Shown: positions 1-6,223 of the stretch, one piece after another
How positions within the stretch are numbered: the stretch's first letter is position 1
How the letters are laid out: each line of letters opens with the position of its first letter
Assembly (NCBI GenBank): GCA_039923155.1
Contig: JBDTDI010000211.1
Location: 1-7,854, forward strand
DNA length: 7,854 nt
Source of the DNA: Rhodococcus_D sp039923155
Lineage (GTDB): Bacteria; Actinomycetota; Actinomycetes; Mycobacteriales; Mycobacteriaceae
Reading direction: 5' to 3'
Notes under the pieces: model-generated
The model's input: the letters and a program-made list of their open reading frames with translations, nothing else
Databases searched by the model: none
Told to the model about the DNA's origin: nothing
Translations under genes and position numbers: made by a program

Positions 1-55
1 GTCTCCTCAGGTCGGGTGGGGTCTGAACCAGGCTCCCACGACTCGGGCCGGGGGC

Positions 56-61
56 TACGTT
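56..61 (+). promoter_or_regulatory. Putative -10 element of a leaderless promoter (GNAT gene)
   Basis: TACGTT fits the actinobacterial TANNNT -10 pattern and ends 7 nt before the ATG at 69, so transcription would start at or very near the start codon. No Shine-Dalgarno sequence lies in front of the ATG and I see no clear -35 box. Confidence 0.45.
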
Positions 62-68
62 CGAGGCC

Positions 69-374
69 ATGAACGGTGTCGACGTCCGGGACGTGCCCGA
101 GCACTCCGCGTACGAGATCACGTCCGACGGAACCCTCGCCGGCTCCGCTTTCTACACGCTGCGTGACGACCAGATCGTGTTCACCCACACCGAGGTGGGG
201 GCGGAGTTCGGTGGTCAGGGGCTCGGGGGCCGGCTGGCTCGCTACGCCCTCGACGACGCCGCCGCCCGCGGGCTGCACGTGGTGGCGCAGTGCCCGTTCA
301 TCGCCCGCCACCTCGCGCCCCCCGTCGATTCGCCCACTAATCGCCGCCCGAGAGCCCCTGCCCACGACGATTAG
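69..374 (+). CDS. GNAT-like N-acetyltransferase (COG2388/YjdJ type) with altered C-terminus
   Basis: Small 101-aa protein resembling the short single-domain GNAT-like acetyltransferases; acyl-CoA binding is inferred and the acceptor is unknown. Residues 14-45 hold the usual opening strands (YEI..DG.LAGSAFYTLRDDQIVFTHTEV). Residues 48-56 (GGQGLGGRL) match the pyrophosphate-binding motif A, and residues 57-82 form the following helix and strand ending in CPFIARHL. In this family CPF.. is normally followed by a segment of the type RRHPEYADLV. Here it is replaced by about 19 unrelated residues rich in Pro, Arg and Asp, encoded by the inverted repeat at 327-384, and the TAG stop lies in the right arm of that repeat. 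I therefore see the gene as truncated and read out through an inserted or rearranged element; activity is doubtful. The ATG follows a TACGTT hexamer by 7 nt, suggesting a leaderless transcript. It converges on malQ. Confidence 0.72.
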   Translation: MNGVDVRDVPEHSAYEITSDGTLAGSAFYTLRDDQIVFTHTEVGAEFGGQGLGGRLARYALDDAAARGLHVVAQCPFIARHLAPPVDSPTNRRPRAPAHDD

Positions 375-384
375 TGGGCGAATC
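327..384. repeat. 17-bp perfect inverted repeat between convergent genes; possible bidirectional terminator or small inserted element
   Basis: The left arm GATTCGCCCACTAATCG (327-343) and right arm CGATTAGTGGGCGAATC (368-384) are exact reverse complements separated by 24 nt. The arms are 9/17 G+C, clearly lower than the surrounding DNA. The structure covers the last codons and stop of the GNAT gene (TAG 372-374) and reaches the malQ stop (TGA on the minus strand, 383-385). It could act as a factor-independent-like hairpin for both genes, although no T tract follows on either strand. It could also be a dispersed REP/MITE-like palindrome. The abrupt loss of GNAT homology just before the left arm favours insertion or rearrangement. 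Confidence 0.8.
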
Positions 385-2221
385 ACGGGTCGGGGGCGGC
401 GGGCGTGGTGGGGGCGGGCGTGGTGGCGGCACCCAGGATCGCGGCCAGCGCCTGCACCCCGTCCTGCTGGGCGAGCTCCTGCACCGGAACGGGCAGCGGG
501 ATGCACCAGTTGTCCCGGGTCGTGGTCCCCGGGATGTTCGGCCGCCGCGGGGCCAGCACCGCGTCGTCCAGGGTGGCGCACAACAGCGCACTCGGGGCGC
601 GGGCCAGCAGCCGGTGGGCCTGCAGGACCGCCTCCAGCGGTTCACCACCCGCTGACGCCCCGATGACGTCGAGCATCTCGGCGCGCCCGGGGGCCAGCTC
701 CTCGGCCGAGCCCAGGCTCAGGCCCTCCATCTCGGCGACGTCGGAGCCGTCGAGCAGGCCGGCGACCGTGGGCAGGTCGTGGGTGCTGACCGCCGCCATC
801 GCGTCGACGGGGTAGTCGGTGGGGGGCTCCTCCTCGAAGTACAGCACCCGGTAGCTGAGCATCGCGTGCTCGGCCAGCGCCTCACGCACCCCGTCCTCGA
901 CGACGCCGAGGTCCTCACCGACCACCAGCGCACCTGCGCGGTGGCTCTCCAGGGCCACGATGGCCAGCATGTCCTGCCACGGGTAGCGCACGTACGCCCC
1001 GTCGGCGGCGCTCATCCCCGCCGGCACCCACCACAGCCGGAACAGGCCCATGACGTGGTCGATGCGCAGCCCCCCGGCGCCAGCCATGGTCGCCCGCACG
1101 GCCTGGATGAAGGGTTCGTAGTCAGCCAGGCGCAGCCGCCACGGCACCAGCGGCGGCGAGCCCCAGTCCTGGCCGAGGGCGTTGAACGCGTCCGCCGGGG
1201 CGCCGACGGTCACGCCGCGGGCGAGCACGTCCTGCCACGCCCAGGCATCGGCCCCACCACCAGACACCCCGATGGGCAGGTCCTGCAGCACGGTCAGTCC
1301 GTCGCACGCCCTTTCCAGCTGCTGGGCCAGGCACCACTGCAGCCAGGCGTGGAAGCTGACCTCGTCGGGGTCGGCGTCCGCGGTCGAGGGCTGCTGCAGC
1401 TGGACGGGCCAGTCGTGGAAGTCGTCGCCGTGGGTCTCGGCCAGCGCGCACCAGCGGGCCCAGCGCTCCAGCCCGTCGCCCTGCTCGGCCCGCCACGTGG
1501 CGAAGTCGGCGCTGGGGGCGAAGGCACGGTGCAGCACCGTGCGGTGCAGCGCCCACCCAGCGTCGCGGTCGAGCAGTGGTGCGGCGCCCAGTCGACGGCC
1601 CTCGGCCCGCTCGGCCACGGTCAGCTCCACCCCGGGCACCTCGTCCAGGCGCAGGTACAGCGGGTTGCGGAAGCAGCGGGTGGCGGGCAGGTAGGGGCTG
1701 GCCTCTTGCTCCGCCGTCGGCGCCACCCCGTGCAGCGGGTTGACGAGCAGGAACCCCGCGCCCTGCGCCTGGGCCAGCTCCCGGAGCGTGCGCAGGTCGG
1801 CCAGGTCACCGGTGGCGAAGCTGCTCGTGCCCCGCGCGGCGTACAGCTGCACCGCCCACCCCCACTCCCGCAGGTCCTCGGGCCGGTGGCAGCGGCCCGG
1901 GGAGACGATGACCCGCCGGCTCGGACCGCCTTCGACGTGCAGCCGGTGGTAGCCCAGCGCCAGGTCGTCCGGCGCCGGCCCGCCGACCGGACGTCGGGTG
2001 CCGTCGGAGCAGACGAGCTCACCGACGGGCAGGTCGCGGCCCCGGCCGGGGGCCAGCACGATCGGGGCTCGAGCCTCCAGATCGGTCGGCGGAGACCCGA
2101 TGACCGCCCGCAGCGCCTGCACCGTCCCGACGCTGGGGGTGCGCACCTGGTCGTGGTCGTCGATCCAGTGGCGGGCGATGCCCCAGTCGTCGGTGTCGCG
2201 TGCAGCGTCGTCGAGGCCCAT
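383..2221 (-). CDS. malQ: 4-alpha-glucanotransferase (amylomaltase, GH77)
   Basis: Cytoplasmic enzyme that transfers 1,4-alpha-glucan segments between maltodextrins, releasing glucose (maltose/maltodextrin and glycogen metabolism). 612 aa. All GH77 landmarks are present: SPYLPATRCFRNPLYL (175-190), DLPIGV..GGADAWAWQDVL (314-333), GAPADAF..LGQDWG (340-354), RIDHVMGLFRLWW (386-398) with nucleophile D388, GEDLG (435-439) with acid/base E436, and STHDLPT (479-485) with the third catalytic Asp D482. The protein is shorter than the usual 690-720 aa actinobacterial MalQ, mainly because of a compact N-terminal beta region before residue 105. The ATG at 2221 is chosen because homology-like sequence begins there; the upstream in-frame extension is Arg/Pro-rich and would overlap the divergent TPM gene. 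No strong ribosome binding site is visible. The tail after about residue 597 (ATTPAPTTPAAPDP) is low-complexity and runs into the inverted repeat. No other glycogen gene is in the window. Confidence 0.95.
   Translation of the reverse strand: MGLDDAARDTDDWGIARHWIDDHDQVRTPSVGTVQALRAVIGSPPTDLEARAPIVLAPGRGRDLPVGELVCSDGTRRPVGGPAPDDLALGYHRLHVEGGPSRRVIVSPGRCHRPEDLREWGWAVQLYAARGTSSFATGDLADLRTLRELAQAQGAGFLLVNPLHGVAPTAEQEASPYLPATRCFRNPLYLRLDEVPGVELTVAERAEGRRLGAAPLLDRDAGWALHRTVLHRAFAPSADFATWRAEQGDGLERWARWCALAETHGDDFHDWPVQLQQPSTADADPDEVSFHAWLQWCLAQQLERACDGLTVLQDLPIGVSGGGADAWAWQDVLARGVTVGAPADAFNALGQDWGSPPLVPWRLRLADYEPFIQAVRATMAGAGGLRIDHVMGLFRLWWVPAGMSAADGAYVRYPWQDMLAIVALESHRAGALVVGEDLGVVEDGVREALAEHAMLSYRVLYFEEEPPTDYPVDAMAAVSTHDLPTVAGLLDGSDVAEMEGLSLGSAEELAPGRAEMLDVIGASAGGEPLEAVLQAHRLLARAPSALLCATLDDAVLAPRRPNIPGTTTRDNWCIPLPVPVQELAQQDGVQALAAILGAATTPAPTTPAAPDP
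398..426. repeat. Two-copy 15-bp-period tandem repeat in the malQ 3' end
   Basis: The 14-mer GGCGGGCGTGGTGG occurs at 398-411 and again at 413-426. On the minus strand it encodes the TTPAP-type repetition in the non-conserved tail of MalQ. Probably a small slippage duplication with no functional role. Confidence 0.7.
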
Positions 2222-2275
2222 GCAACCAGCGTGGTCGGTTCTGCGGACGGACGCGAACCGGGCCCCTGGCGTCGG

Positions 2276-2281
2276 TAGGGT
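2276..2281 (+). promoter_or_regulatory. Putative -10 element of a leaderless promoter (TPM gene)
   Basis: TAGGGT (TANNNT) is followed by 8 nt and then the ATG at 2290. It lies in the 68-bp gap between divergent malQ and the TPM gene. The same bases include AGGG, which could instead serve as a weak ribosome binding site 9 nt from the ATG, so the two readings compete. Confidence 0.4.
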
Positions 2282-2289
2282 CCGTGAGC

Positions 2290-3708
2290 ATGATCCGACG
2301 GGTGCTCGTGGTGCTGGCCGTGGCCGTGCTGGCTTTGCTGGGCGCAACCTCGCCCGCGTTCGCCGCCGGCCGGGTGGACGACGGGGCGGGGGTGCTCGAC
2401 TCCGGCAAGCTCACCAGCGCGGCGTCGAGTCTCTCCGCGGACGTGGTGTTCGTGAGCTTCGCCGACTCGAACAACAATCTTCAGGGCGCCCTGCGCAAGG
2501 CCGGGTCGGCGGCCGGGTTCAGCGGTGACGCGGCCGAGGCGAACACGGTGGTGCTGGCCGTGGGCGTCGCCGACAAGCAGGTCGGTGTCTACTACGGGCC
2601 GGGCCTGGACCTGACCGACTCCACCGTCAAGGCCGCCATGTCCGGGCCGTTCGCCAAGGGGCAGTGGACCCAGGGGATGCTCGCGGGCCTCGACGAGGTG
2701 AAGGCCGAGCTAGGGGGCGCGACCCGGGGCACCTCCTCCACCAGCGGCGGCGGTGGTGCCAGCTTCGGCCTGACGCTGGGCATCATCGGCGTGGTCGCGC
2801 TGGCCCTGCTGGGTTGGGTGGGCTACCGCAGGGTGGGCCGACGCAAGCAGGCCGCGGCCGCCGCGGCGGCCGCGGCCGAGCAGGCATCAGCGAATCGGCT
2901 CACCGCGGTGCAGCTGCGGGAACGCCTCGACAACATCTTGATCCTGGTGCACAGCCTGCCCGACGGGGTCGACCAGTCGCGGCTCTCCGCCGAGCTGAAC
3001 GACGTCGACGTGGCCCTGCGCGCGATCGAGGTCCGCGAGGGCGACGCCCCCGACCCGCACGCCGAGGCCGACCAGATGGCCCGAATGACCGCCGGCCTCG
3101 ACCGCACGGCGCGGCACCTGGACCTGCTGCGTCAGGGCGCGGGCTGGGAACAGCTGTGGAACGACGAGGTGGCCCAGGTGCGCGCCGAGGCGCAGCGGCT
3201 GGTGGCCGATGCTGCGACCTTGCGGGCGGAGAGCGTCGACAACGCGGTGGACGTCACCGACCACGACGCCGAGCTGGCCGGTTTTCTCTCCGCCGTGCGG
3301 GATGGACGAGTCAGCGTCTCCGACGGGCTCAACGCCGTGCTCGCGGTGGAGGAGGCCGTGTCGCGCCAGTCCCAGGACGTAGCCGGGCGGCTCGCGACCG
3401 AGCGGGCCTCGAAGCGGCGCGCCGCCGAGGCCGGCCAGCGAGCCCAGGAGCAGGAGCGGGAGCGGCAGTCCCGCGGCGGGGGCGGGTGGGGCACCGGCTA
3501 CGGCCTTGGGTACGGCATCGGGTACGGCAGCGGTTGGGGACGCGGCGGCGGCTGGGGTGGCGGCGGCAGCTGGGGTGGCAGCGGAGGCGGAAGCTCCAGC
3601 GGGTTCGGCGGGGGCGGCAGCTCCGGTGGGTTCGGGGGCGGGGGGAGCTCGGGGGGTTTCGGTGGCGGAGGCGGCGGAGGTGGCGGCGGAAGTTCCAGCG
3701 GGTTCTGA
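2290..3708 (+). CDS. TPM-domain (TLP18.3/Psb32/MOLO-1) membrane protein with glycine-rich tail
   Basis: 472 aa. Residues 1-25 are a signal peptide ending SPAFA|AG. Residues 27-141 match the TPM domain: VDDGAGVLD near its start, then NTVVLAVGVADKQVGVYYGPGL.LTD and a closing helix GMLAGLDEVKAEL. A Ser/Gly linker (143-157) leads to a membrane segment at about 158-180, then RRVGRRK as a positive-inside stop. Residues 188-196 are nine alanines, and 197-390 are highly charged and helical, probably coiled coil. Residues 395-472 are almost only Gly, Ser, Phe, Trp and Tyr (GYG and GFGGGGSSG repeats). The TPM domain is therefore expected outside and the coil plus tail in the cytoplasm. TPM domains are linked to photosystem repair, some phosphatase activity and membrane complexes; the role here is unknown. 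The ATG at 2290 is preferred because it places the signal peptide at the very N-terminus; GTG at 2284 is a near alternative. Confidence 0.88.
   Translation: MIRRVLVVLAVAVLALLGATSPAFAAGRVDDGAGVLDSGKLTSAASSLSADVVFVSFADSNNNLQGALRKAGSAAGFSGDAAEANTVVLAVGVADKQVGVYYGPGLDLTDSTVKAAMSGPFAKGQWTQGMLAGLDEVKAELGGATRGTSSTSGGGGASFGLTLGIIGVVALALLGWVGYRRVGRRKQAAAAAAAAAEQASANRLTAVQLRERLDNILILVHSLPDGVDQSRLSAELNDVDVALRAIEVREGDAPDPHAEADQMARMTAGLDRTARHLDLLRQGAGWEQLWNDEVAQVRAEAQRLVADAATLRAESVDNAVDVTDHDAELAGFLSAVRDGRVSVSDGLNAVLAVEEAVSRQSQDVAGRLATERASKRRAAEAGQRAQEQERERQSRGGGGWGTGYGLGYGIGYGSGWGRGGGWGGGGSWGGSGGGSSSGFGGGGSSGGFGGGGSSGGFGGGGGGGGGGSSSGF
2850..2877. repeat. 28-bp perfect GC-only palindrome inside the TPM gene
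   Basis: The block of GCC and GCG alanine codons right after the membrane segment reads identically on both strands for 28 bp, beginning GGCCGCGGCC and ending GGCCGCGGCC. It is flanked by non-complementary bases (A2849, G2878). It encodes the nine-alanine run. It could form a strong hairpin in mRNA or a cruciform in DNA, or simply be a by-product of alternating Ala codons. Confidence 0.85.
3535..3705 (+). repeat. Glycine/serine codon low-complexity repeat (C-terminal tail of TPM protein)
   Basis: Repeated GGC/GGT/GGG blocks interspersed with AGC, TTC and TGG encode near-repeats such as GFGGGGSSG, present about three times, with a final run of nine or more glycines. Such DNA is prone to slippage, so tail length may vary between strains or be misassembled. 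Confidence 0.8.
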
Positions 3709-3718
3709 GCCAGCTCAG
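3705..3718. terminator. Inverted repeat over convergent stop codons (TPM gene / WcbI-like gene)
   Basis: CTGAGC (3705-3710) and GCTCAG (3713-3718) are complementary across 2 nt. The arms contain the TGA of the plus gene (3706-3708) and the TGA of the minus gene (3715-3717). The loop is too tight for all six pairs to form and there is no T tract, so terminator function is tentative. Confidence 0.3.
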
Positions 3719-4641
3719 GCCAGCCCGAGAAGCTCCAACCTCTCCTCGTACCGGGCCACCGCGGCCTCGACCCACTTCGGGTCTTCGGCGTACGCAGCCA
3801 GCTGCGCCTCGTGCACCACGGCGGGGTCGACCTCCTCGCCACCGACGTTCCAGTGGCTGCGCGGCGCGGTGGCCAGCCCGAGGGCGTCCACCACCTCGGG
3901 CTCCAGCGGCGAACGCACGCCGCCCAGCAGGTCCCGACCGGGGTCGCTGACGCCGACGGCGAGCCCACCGGCCTCCTGCAGCCTCGTCGCCACCGCCGCC
4001 AGCACCCGGTTGCCGGGGTGGTTGATGGTGTGCGCCAGGTCGGCGGCCGGGGTGGCGAGCAGGTCGGACACCCCCACGTCGCACTGCGCCGCCTCCCGTC
4101 GGGCCAGCTCGGCCGTGGAGTCGGCGGCCACCTGGCGGTAGGCCTGCGGGGACGCCCGGTGGGTGAAGGCGTCGTCGCGTCCCCGGGCGACCGCGACCGT
4201 CCGCAGGTCGTGGTAAGCCACCACGGGCGGGTCGAGGCCGCCGTCGTCGGGGTGCCGGACGATGACCTGGTACGGGTACAGCCCGGCGTAGCGCAGCACC
4301 GGCCACCGCAGCACCCGCGCCCCGGACGGCAGCAGCGCGGCCGTCTCGTCGGTGCCCAGCGGCAGGTCGCGGTAGCCGTCCTTCACCGGCTGGCTGAGCA
4401 GCACCTGGGTATGTGCGAGCAGCCTCTGCAGGTGCGGCACGTCCTCGGCGGTCAGCTCGTGCACCGGGGGGATGCGGACCGTGCGCACCTGTGCGGTGGC
4501 GGGGTCGGGACCGGTCAGCAGGATGCGCAACGACTCGGCCTGGCAGTTGCCGTGCACCAGCCACAGCGGCCGGTCGTCGTTGATCAGCTCGTGCACCCCG
4601 TAGAACACCCCGTAGTGCGCGGTACGACCGTCGACCTCCAT
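3715..4641 (-). CDS. WcbI-family polysaccharide biosynthesis putative acetyltransferase
   Basis: 308 aa, cytoplasmic, no membrane segment. The N-terminal half resembles WcbI of Burkholderia capsule synthesis, a CoA-binding putative acetyltransferase. It has GNCQAESLRILL (GNCQ at residues 31-34), a QPVKDGYRDLPLGTDE segment that fits the family's QP..DGYR..GT pattern, then RWPVLRYAGLYPYQVIVR. The C-terminal part carries SWN-like conserved elements around HTINHPGNRVLA and SHWNVGGEEVDP. No glycosyltransferase, flippase or capsule gene is nearby, so the acetyl acceptor is unknown. The ATG at 4641 is preferred over the one at 4734: the extra 31 residues are basic and unlike the family, and the shorter form leaves a 107-bp divergent promoter region. 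A TACGCT hexamer 8 nt upstream of the ATG suggests leaderless transcription. Confidence 0.8.
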   Translation of the reverse strand: MEVDGRTAHYGVFYGVHELINDDRPLWLVHGNCQAESLRILLTGPDPATAQVRTVRIPPVHELTAEDVPHLQRLLAHTQVLLSQPVKDGYRDLPLGTDETAALLPSGARVLRWPVLRYAGLYPYQVIVRHPDDGGLDPPVVAYHDLRTVAVARGRDDAFTHRASPQAYRQVAADSTAELARREAAQCDVGVSDLLATPAADLAHTINHPGNRVLAAVATRLQEAGGLAVGVSDPGRDLLGGVRSPLEPEVVDALGLATAPRSHWNVGGEEVDPAVVHEAQLAAYAEDPKWVEAAVARYEERLELLGLA

Positions 4642-4649
4642 GCCGGGTG

Positions 4650-4655
4650 AGCGTA
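4650..4655 (-). promoter_or_regulatory. Putative -10 element of a leaderless promoter (WcbI-like gene)
   Basis: On the minus strand TACGCT (TANNNT) is followed by 8 nt and then the ATG at 4641. No Shine-Dalgarno sequence precedes this ATG, and no clear -35 box is visible. Confidence 0.4.
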
Positions 4656-4738
4656 GGCGCAGCGTCGATCCAGCGGTGGCTCGTGTGGCGCCGAGGGGTG
4701 CGGCACGGCACCGTGAGGTGTCCACGTCGTCCAATCCC

Positions 4739-4743
4739 GGGAG
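4739..4743 (+). promoter_or_regulatory. Ribosome binding site deciding a GTG start
   Basis: GGGAG lies 5 nt before the GTG at 4749 and supports that start over the upstream ATG at 4647 and the GTG at 4758. Confidence 0.55.
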
Positions 4744-4748
4744 AGCCT

Positions 4749-5126
4749 GTGTCCAGCGTGTCGTCCTTGCCCCTGACCAAGATCCTCGGCGCGTTGACCG
4801 CGTCCTACGCCGCCGCGGTGCTGGTGCAGCCGAAGGTGTTGGCGGGACCGTGCGAGCTCACCGAACCCGGTGGGGGGGTCTCCAGGTCGACGGCCGCGCT
4901 GTGCCGCGCGGTGGGGGTTCGTGACCTCGCGTCGGGCCTGGCCATGGTGCTCGCTCCCACCACCGGCGCAGCCCGCGCCGCCATCGCCGTGCGCACGGCC
5001 TCGGACCTGGGCGACGTGGTGGTGTTCGGGACGTCGTTGCCCAGCCGCAGCGCGCGGATGAAGGCCGTGGTGGTGGGCATCGTCTGGGGCGGGCTCTGCG
5101 CGGCGACCGCGCTCACCCTGGACTGA
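4749..5126 (+). CDS. Small multi-pass membrane protein, possibly DUF4267-like
   Basis: 125 aa from the GTG at 4749. Hydrophobic segments lie at about residues 10-27, 56-70, 74-94 and 104-123, giving three or four membrane spans. The central stretch STAALCRAVGVRDLASGLAM followed by an Arg/Ala-rich turn resembles small DUF4267-type membrane proteins, but I am not certain of the family. An ATG at 4647 would add 34 Arg/Trp-rich residues and take up the divergent promoter region, so it is less likely. The DUF4440 gene starts 31 bp after the stop in the same direction, suggesting cotranscription. Function unknown. Confidence 0.75.
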   Translation: MSSVSSLPLTKILGALTASYAAAVLVQPKVLAGPCELTEPGGGVSRSTAALCRAVGVRDLASGLAMVLAPTTGAARAAIAVRTASDLGDVVVFGTSLPSRSARMKAVVVGIVWGGLCAATALTLD

Positions 5127-5157
5127 CCCCGACCGGGCCGGCGGGTAGGACAAGCCC

Positions 5158-5529
5158 GTGACCATCAACGACAGCGCGCCGGACCCCGACACTGCGGAGG
5201 TCATCCGGCGCGAGCTGATGCTGCTGGACCCGGACGTGCGCGCGTCCTCCGAGCGTGTGCTCGCGCTGCTGCACCCCGACTTTGTCGAGATCGGTGCCTC
5301 GGGACGGCGCTGGGACGCCGCGGGCATCGCTTCCGCTCTGGAGCGGGCCGGCGACGAGGAAGCCGTCGAGGCGCGCGAGATGATCGGCTCACGGTTGGCC
5401 GCTGACGTGGTCCTGTTGACGTTCCAAGCGGGCCGGCCTGGGCGGGTGACGGTGCGCAGCTCGGTCTGGGTGCGTCTGGACGGGCAGTGGCGGCTGCGGT
5501 TCCACCAGGGCACCGTCGCGGCGGGGTAG
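5158..5529 (+). CDS. DUF4440 (NTF2-like, SnoaL superfamily) protein
   Basis: 123 aa, soluble, single alpha+beta cone-fold domain. The opening helix carries EVIRRELMLLDPDVRASSERV (14-34), then LLHPDFVEIGASGRRWD (37-53). The last two strands are SSVWVRLDGQWRLRFHQGT (101-119), the typical closing of DUF4440 proteins (S.W.R.DG.WR..FHQGT). Relatives include small-molecule isomerases and ligand-binding proteins; the substrate here cannot be read from the sequence. The GTG start follows TAGGAC by 6 nt, an imperfect -10, so it may have its own leaderless start as well as read-through from the membrane protein gene 31 bp upstream. Confidence 0.87.
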   Translation: MTINDSAPDPDTAEVIRRELMLLDPDVRASSERVLALLHPDFVEIGASGRRWDAAGIASALERAGDEEAVEAREMIGSRLAADVVLLTFQAGRPGRVTVRSSVWVRLDGQWRLRFHQGTVAAG

Positions 5530-5549
5530 CCCGTTCTGGCCGTGCTACC
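5525..5549. terminator. Hairpin over convergent stop codons (DUF4440 gene / secreted protein gene)
   Basis: GGTAGC (5525-5530) pairs with GCTACC (5544-5549). After one mismatch CG/CG (5532-5533 with 5541-5542) also pairs, leaving a 7-nt loop. The TAG of the plus gene and the TAG of the minus gene lie in opposite arms. Plausible short bidirectional terminator; no T tract. Confidence 0.4.
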
Positions 5550-6120
5550 ACCAGGGCACCGCCGTTCGCTGCGGTGAGCGGGCCGCGGCTTTGGTGGCGG
5601 GGTCGACGGGGTGCGCACGCCCGGCGAGCGGCACCCTGACCCCGTCGGCCGTCGCCACCAGGCGCTCGATCGTTGCGGTCTCCGGATCCAGGCGGACCAT
5701 GACCGCCATCCCGGGGTGCACCAGCCAGAAGGCGCGGTAGCCGTCGCGGTAGCCCGGACCGTCGAGGTGGGCGTACGGGACCCGAGCCCACGCGGCGTCG
5801 TGGCGGCCCAGGTAGTCGGCCAGGAACCGGTGCACCGCCTCGGGGTCGGTGAGCTGCAGCCCTCGCAGCACGGTGACGGTGAGGTCCACCCGGTACCGCC
5901 CGTCCGTGCCCGGCCCGCTCTCCCAGACCCGGGCCGTGGTGGCCACGTCCTCCAGCGTCGCCCGGACGTCGCTGACCAGCGGCCCCACGTCGGTGGGGAC
6001 CGCGGTGAGCAGCACTCCGTCCAGCGTGGACGTCCCGACCGCGACCGTCACCGCGGACGCGGGCGCCACGACACCGAGGACGAGCAGGGGCGTGGCGAGC
6101 AGGAACAGAAGTCGGTGCAC
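5545..6120 (-). CDS. Secreted protein of unknown function
   Basis: 191 aa starting at GTG 6120, chosen because GAGGAG sits 6 nt upstream and because it puts the signal peptide first. Residues 1-23 form a classical signal peptide (HRLLFLLATPLLVLGVVAPASA|VT) with no lipobox cysteine. The mature part of about 168 residues has no cysteine. It contains a beta-rich section (GRYRVDLTVTVLRGLQL, 74-90), a helix with DPEAVHRFLADYLGRHD (92-108), and the aromatic motif GPGYRDGYRAFWLVHPGMAVMVRL (begins at 121), which looks like the conserved core. I do not recognise the family and assign no enzymatic role. It lies downstream of the cupin gene, separated by 153 bp that contain two DnaA-box-like sites. Confidence 0.8.
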   Translation of the reverse strand: MHRLLFLLATPLLVLGVVAPASAVTVAVGTSTLDGVLLTAVPTDVGPLVSDVRATLEDVATTARVWESGPGTDGRYRVDLTVTVLRGLQLTDPEAVHRFLADYLGRHDAAWARVPYAHLDGPGYRDGYRAFWLVHPGMAVMVRLDPETATIERLVATADGVRVPLAGRAHPVDPATKAAARSPQRTAVPWW

Positions 6121-6126
6121 GGCGGG

Positions 6127-6132
6127 CTCCTC
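6127..6132 (-). promoter_or_regulatory. Strong ribosome binding site of the secreted protein gene
   Basis: GAGGAG on the minus strand, 6 nt before the GTG at 6120. One of only two clear Shine-Dalgarno sequences in the window, it decides the start of this gene. Confidence 0.65.
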
Positions 6133-6195
6133 GGGGTTGGCCTGCCCGCCACCCTCCCGGCCCGACCGGGCCGCGCAGCGGTGAACCTCACGCCC

Positions 6196-6223
6196 TGTGG
6201 ACAACCCCGCCCACGGTGCACAA
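6196..6223 (-). promoter_or_regulatory. Pair of DnaA-box-like 9-mers, 19-bp period
   Basis: On the minus strand 6196-6204 reads TTGTCCACA, the DnaA-box consensus of high-GC actinobacteria. 6215-6223 reads TTGTGCACC, a two-mismatch relative. Viewed on the plus strand, GTGGACAACCC (6197-6207) and GTGCACAACCC (6216-6226) form a direct repeat with one mismatch, spaced 19 bp or nearly two helical turns. They lie 76-103 bp upstream of the secreted protein gene. They could be DnaA sites or a tandem operator for another regulator; not proven. Confidence 0.4.

Noticed and set aside
779..2278. 499-codon plus-strand open frame opposite malQ
   Set aside because: The product is rich in Arg, Gly, Pro and His with no domain pattern, and the minus strand encodes a full GH77 enzyme with all catalytic residues. 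Long antisense frames are expected in DNA this GC-rich.
2664..3950. 428-codon plus-strand frame overlapping the TPM gene
   Set aside because: Arg/Gly-rich shadow of the TPM gene in another frame, with no recognisable domain.
3498..3968. Minus-strand frame with long proline runs
   Set aside because: It is the reverse complement of the Gly-rich tail codons (GGN read as CCN); no start signal.
3329..4780. 483-codon minus-strand open frame overlapping the TPM and WcbI-like genes
   Set aside because: Arg/Pro/Ala-rich composition typical of a shifted frame; it overlaps two well-supported genes.
5502..5561. 14-bp direct repeat CCACCAGGGCACCG (5502-5515 and 5548-5561)
   Set aside because: Present at both convergent 3' ends but encodes unrelated peptides on opposite strands; most likely chance or a tiny local duplication.
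6158..6173. 6-bp GC stem (CGGCCC / GGGCCG) in the leader of the secreted protein gene
   Set aside because: Short GC-only stems are frequent by chance here, and nothing links it to a riboswitch or attenuator.
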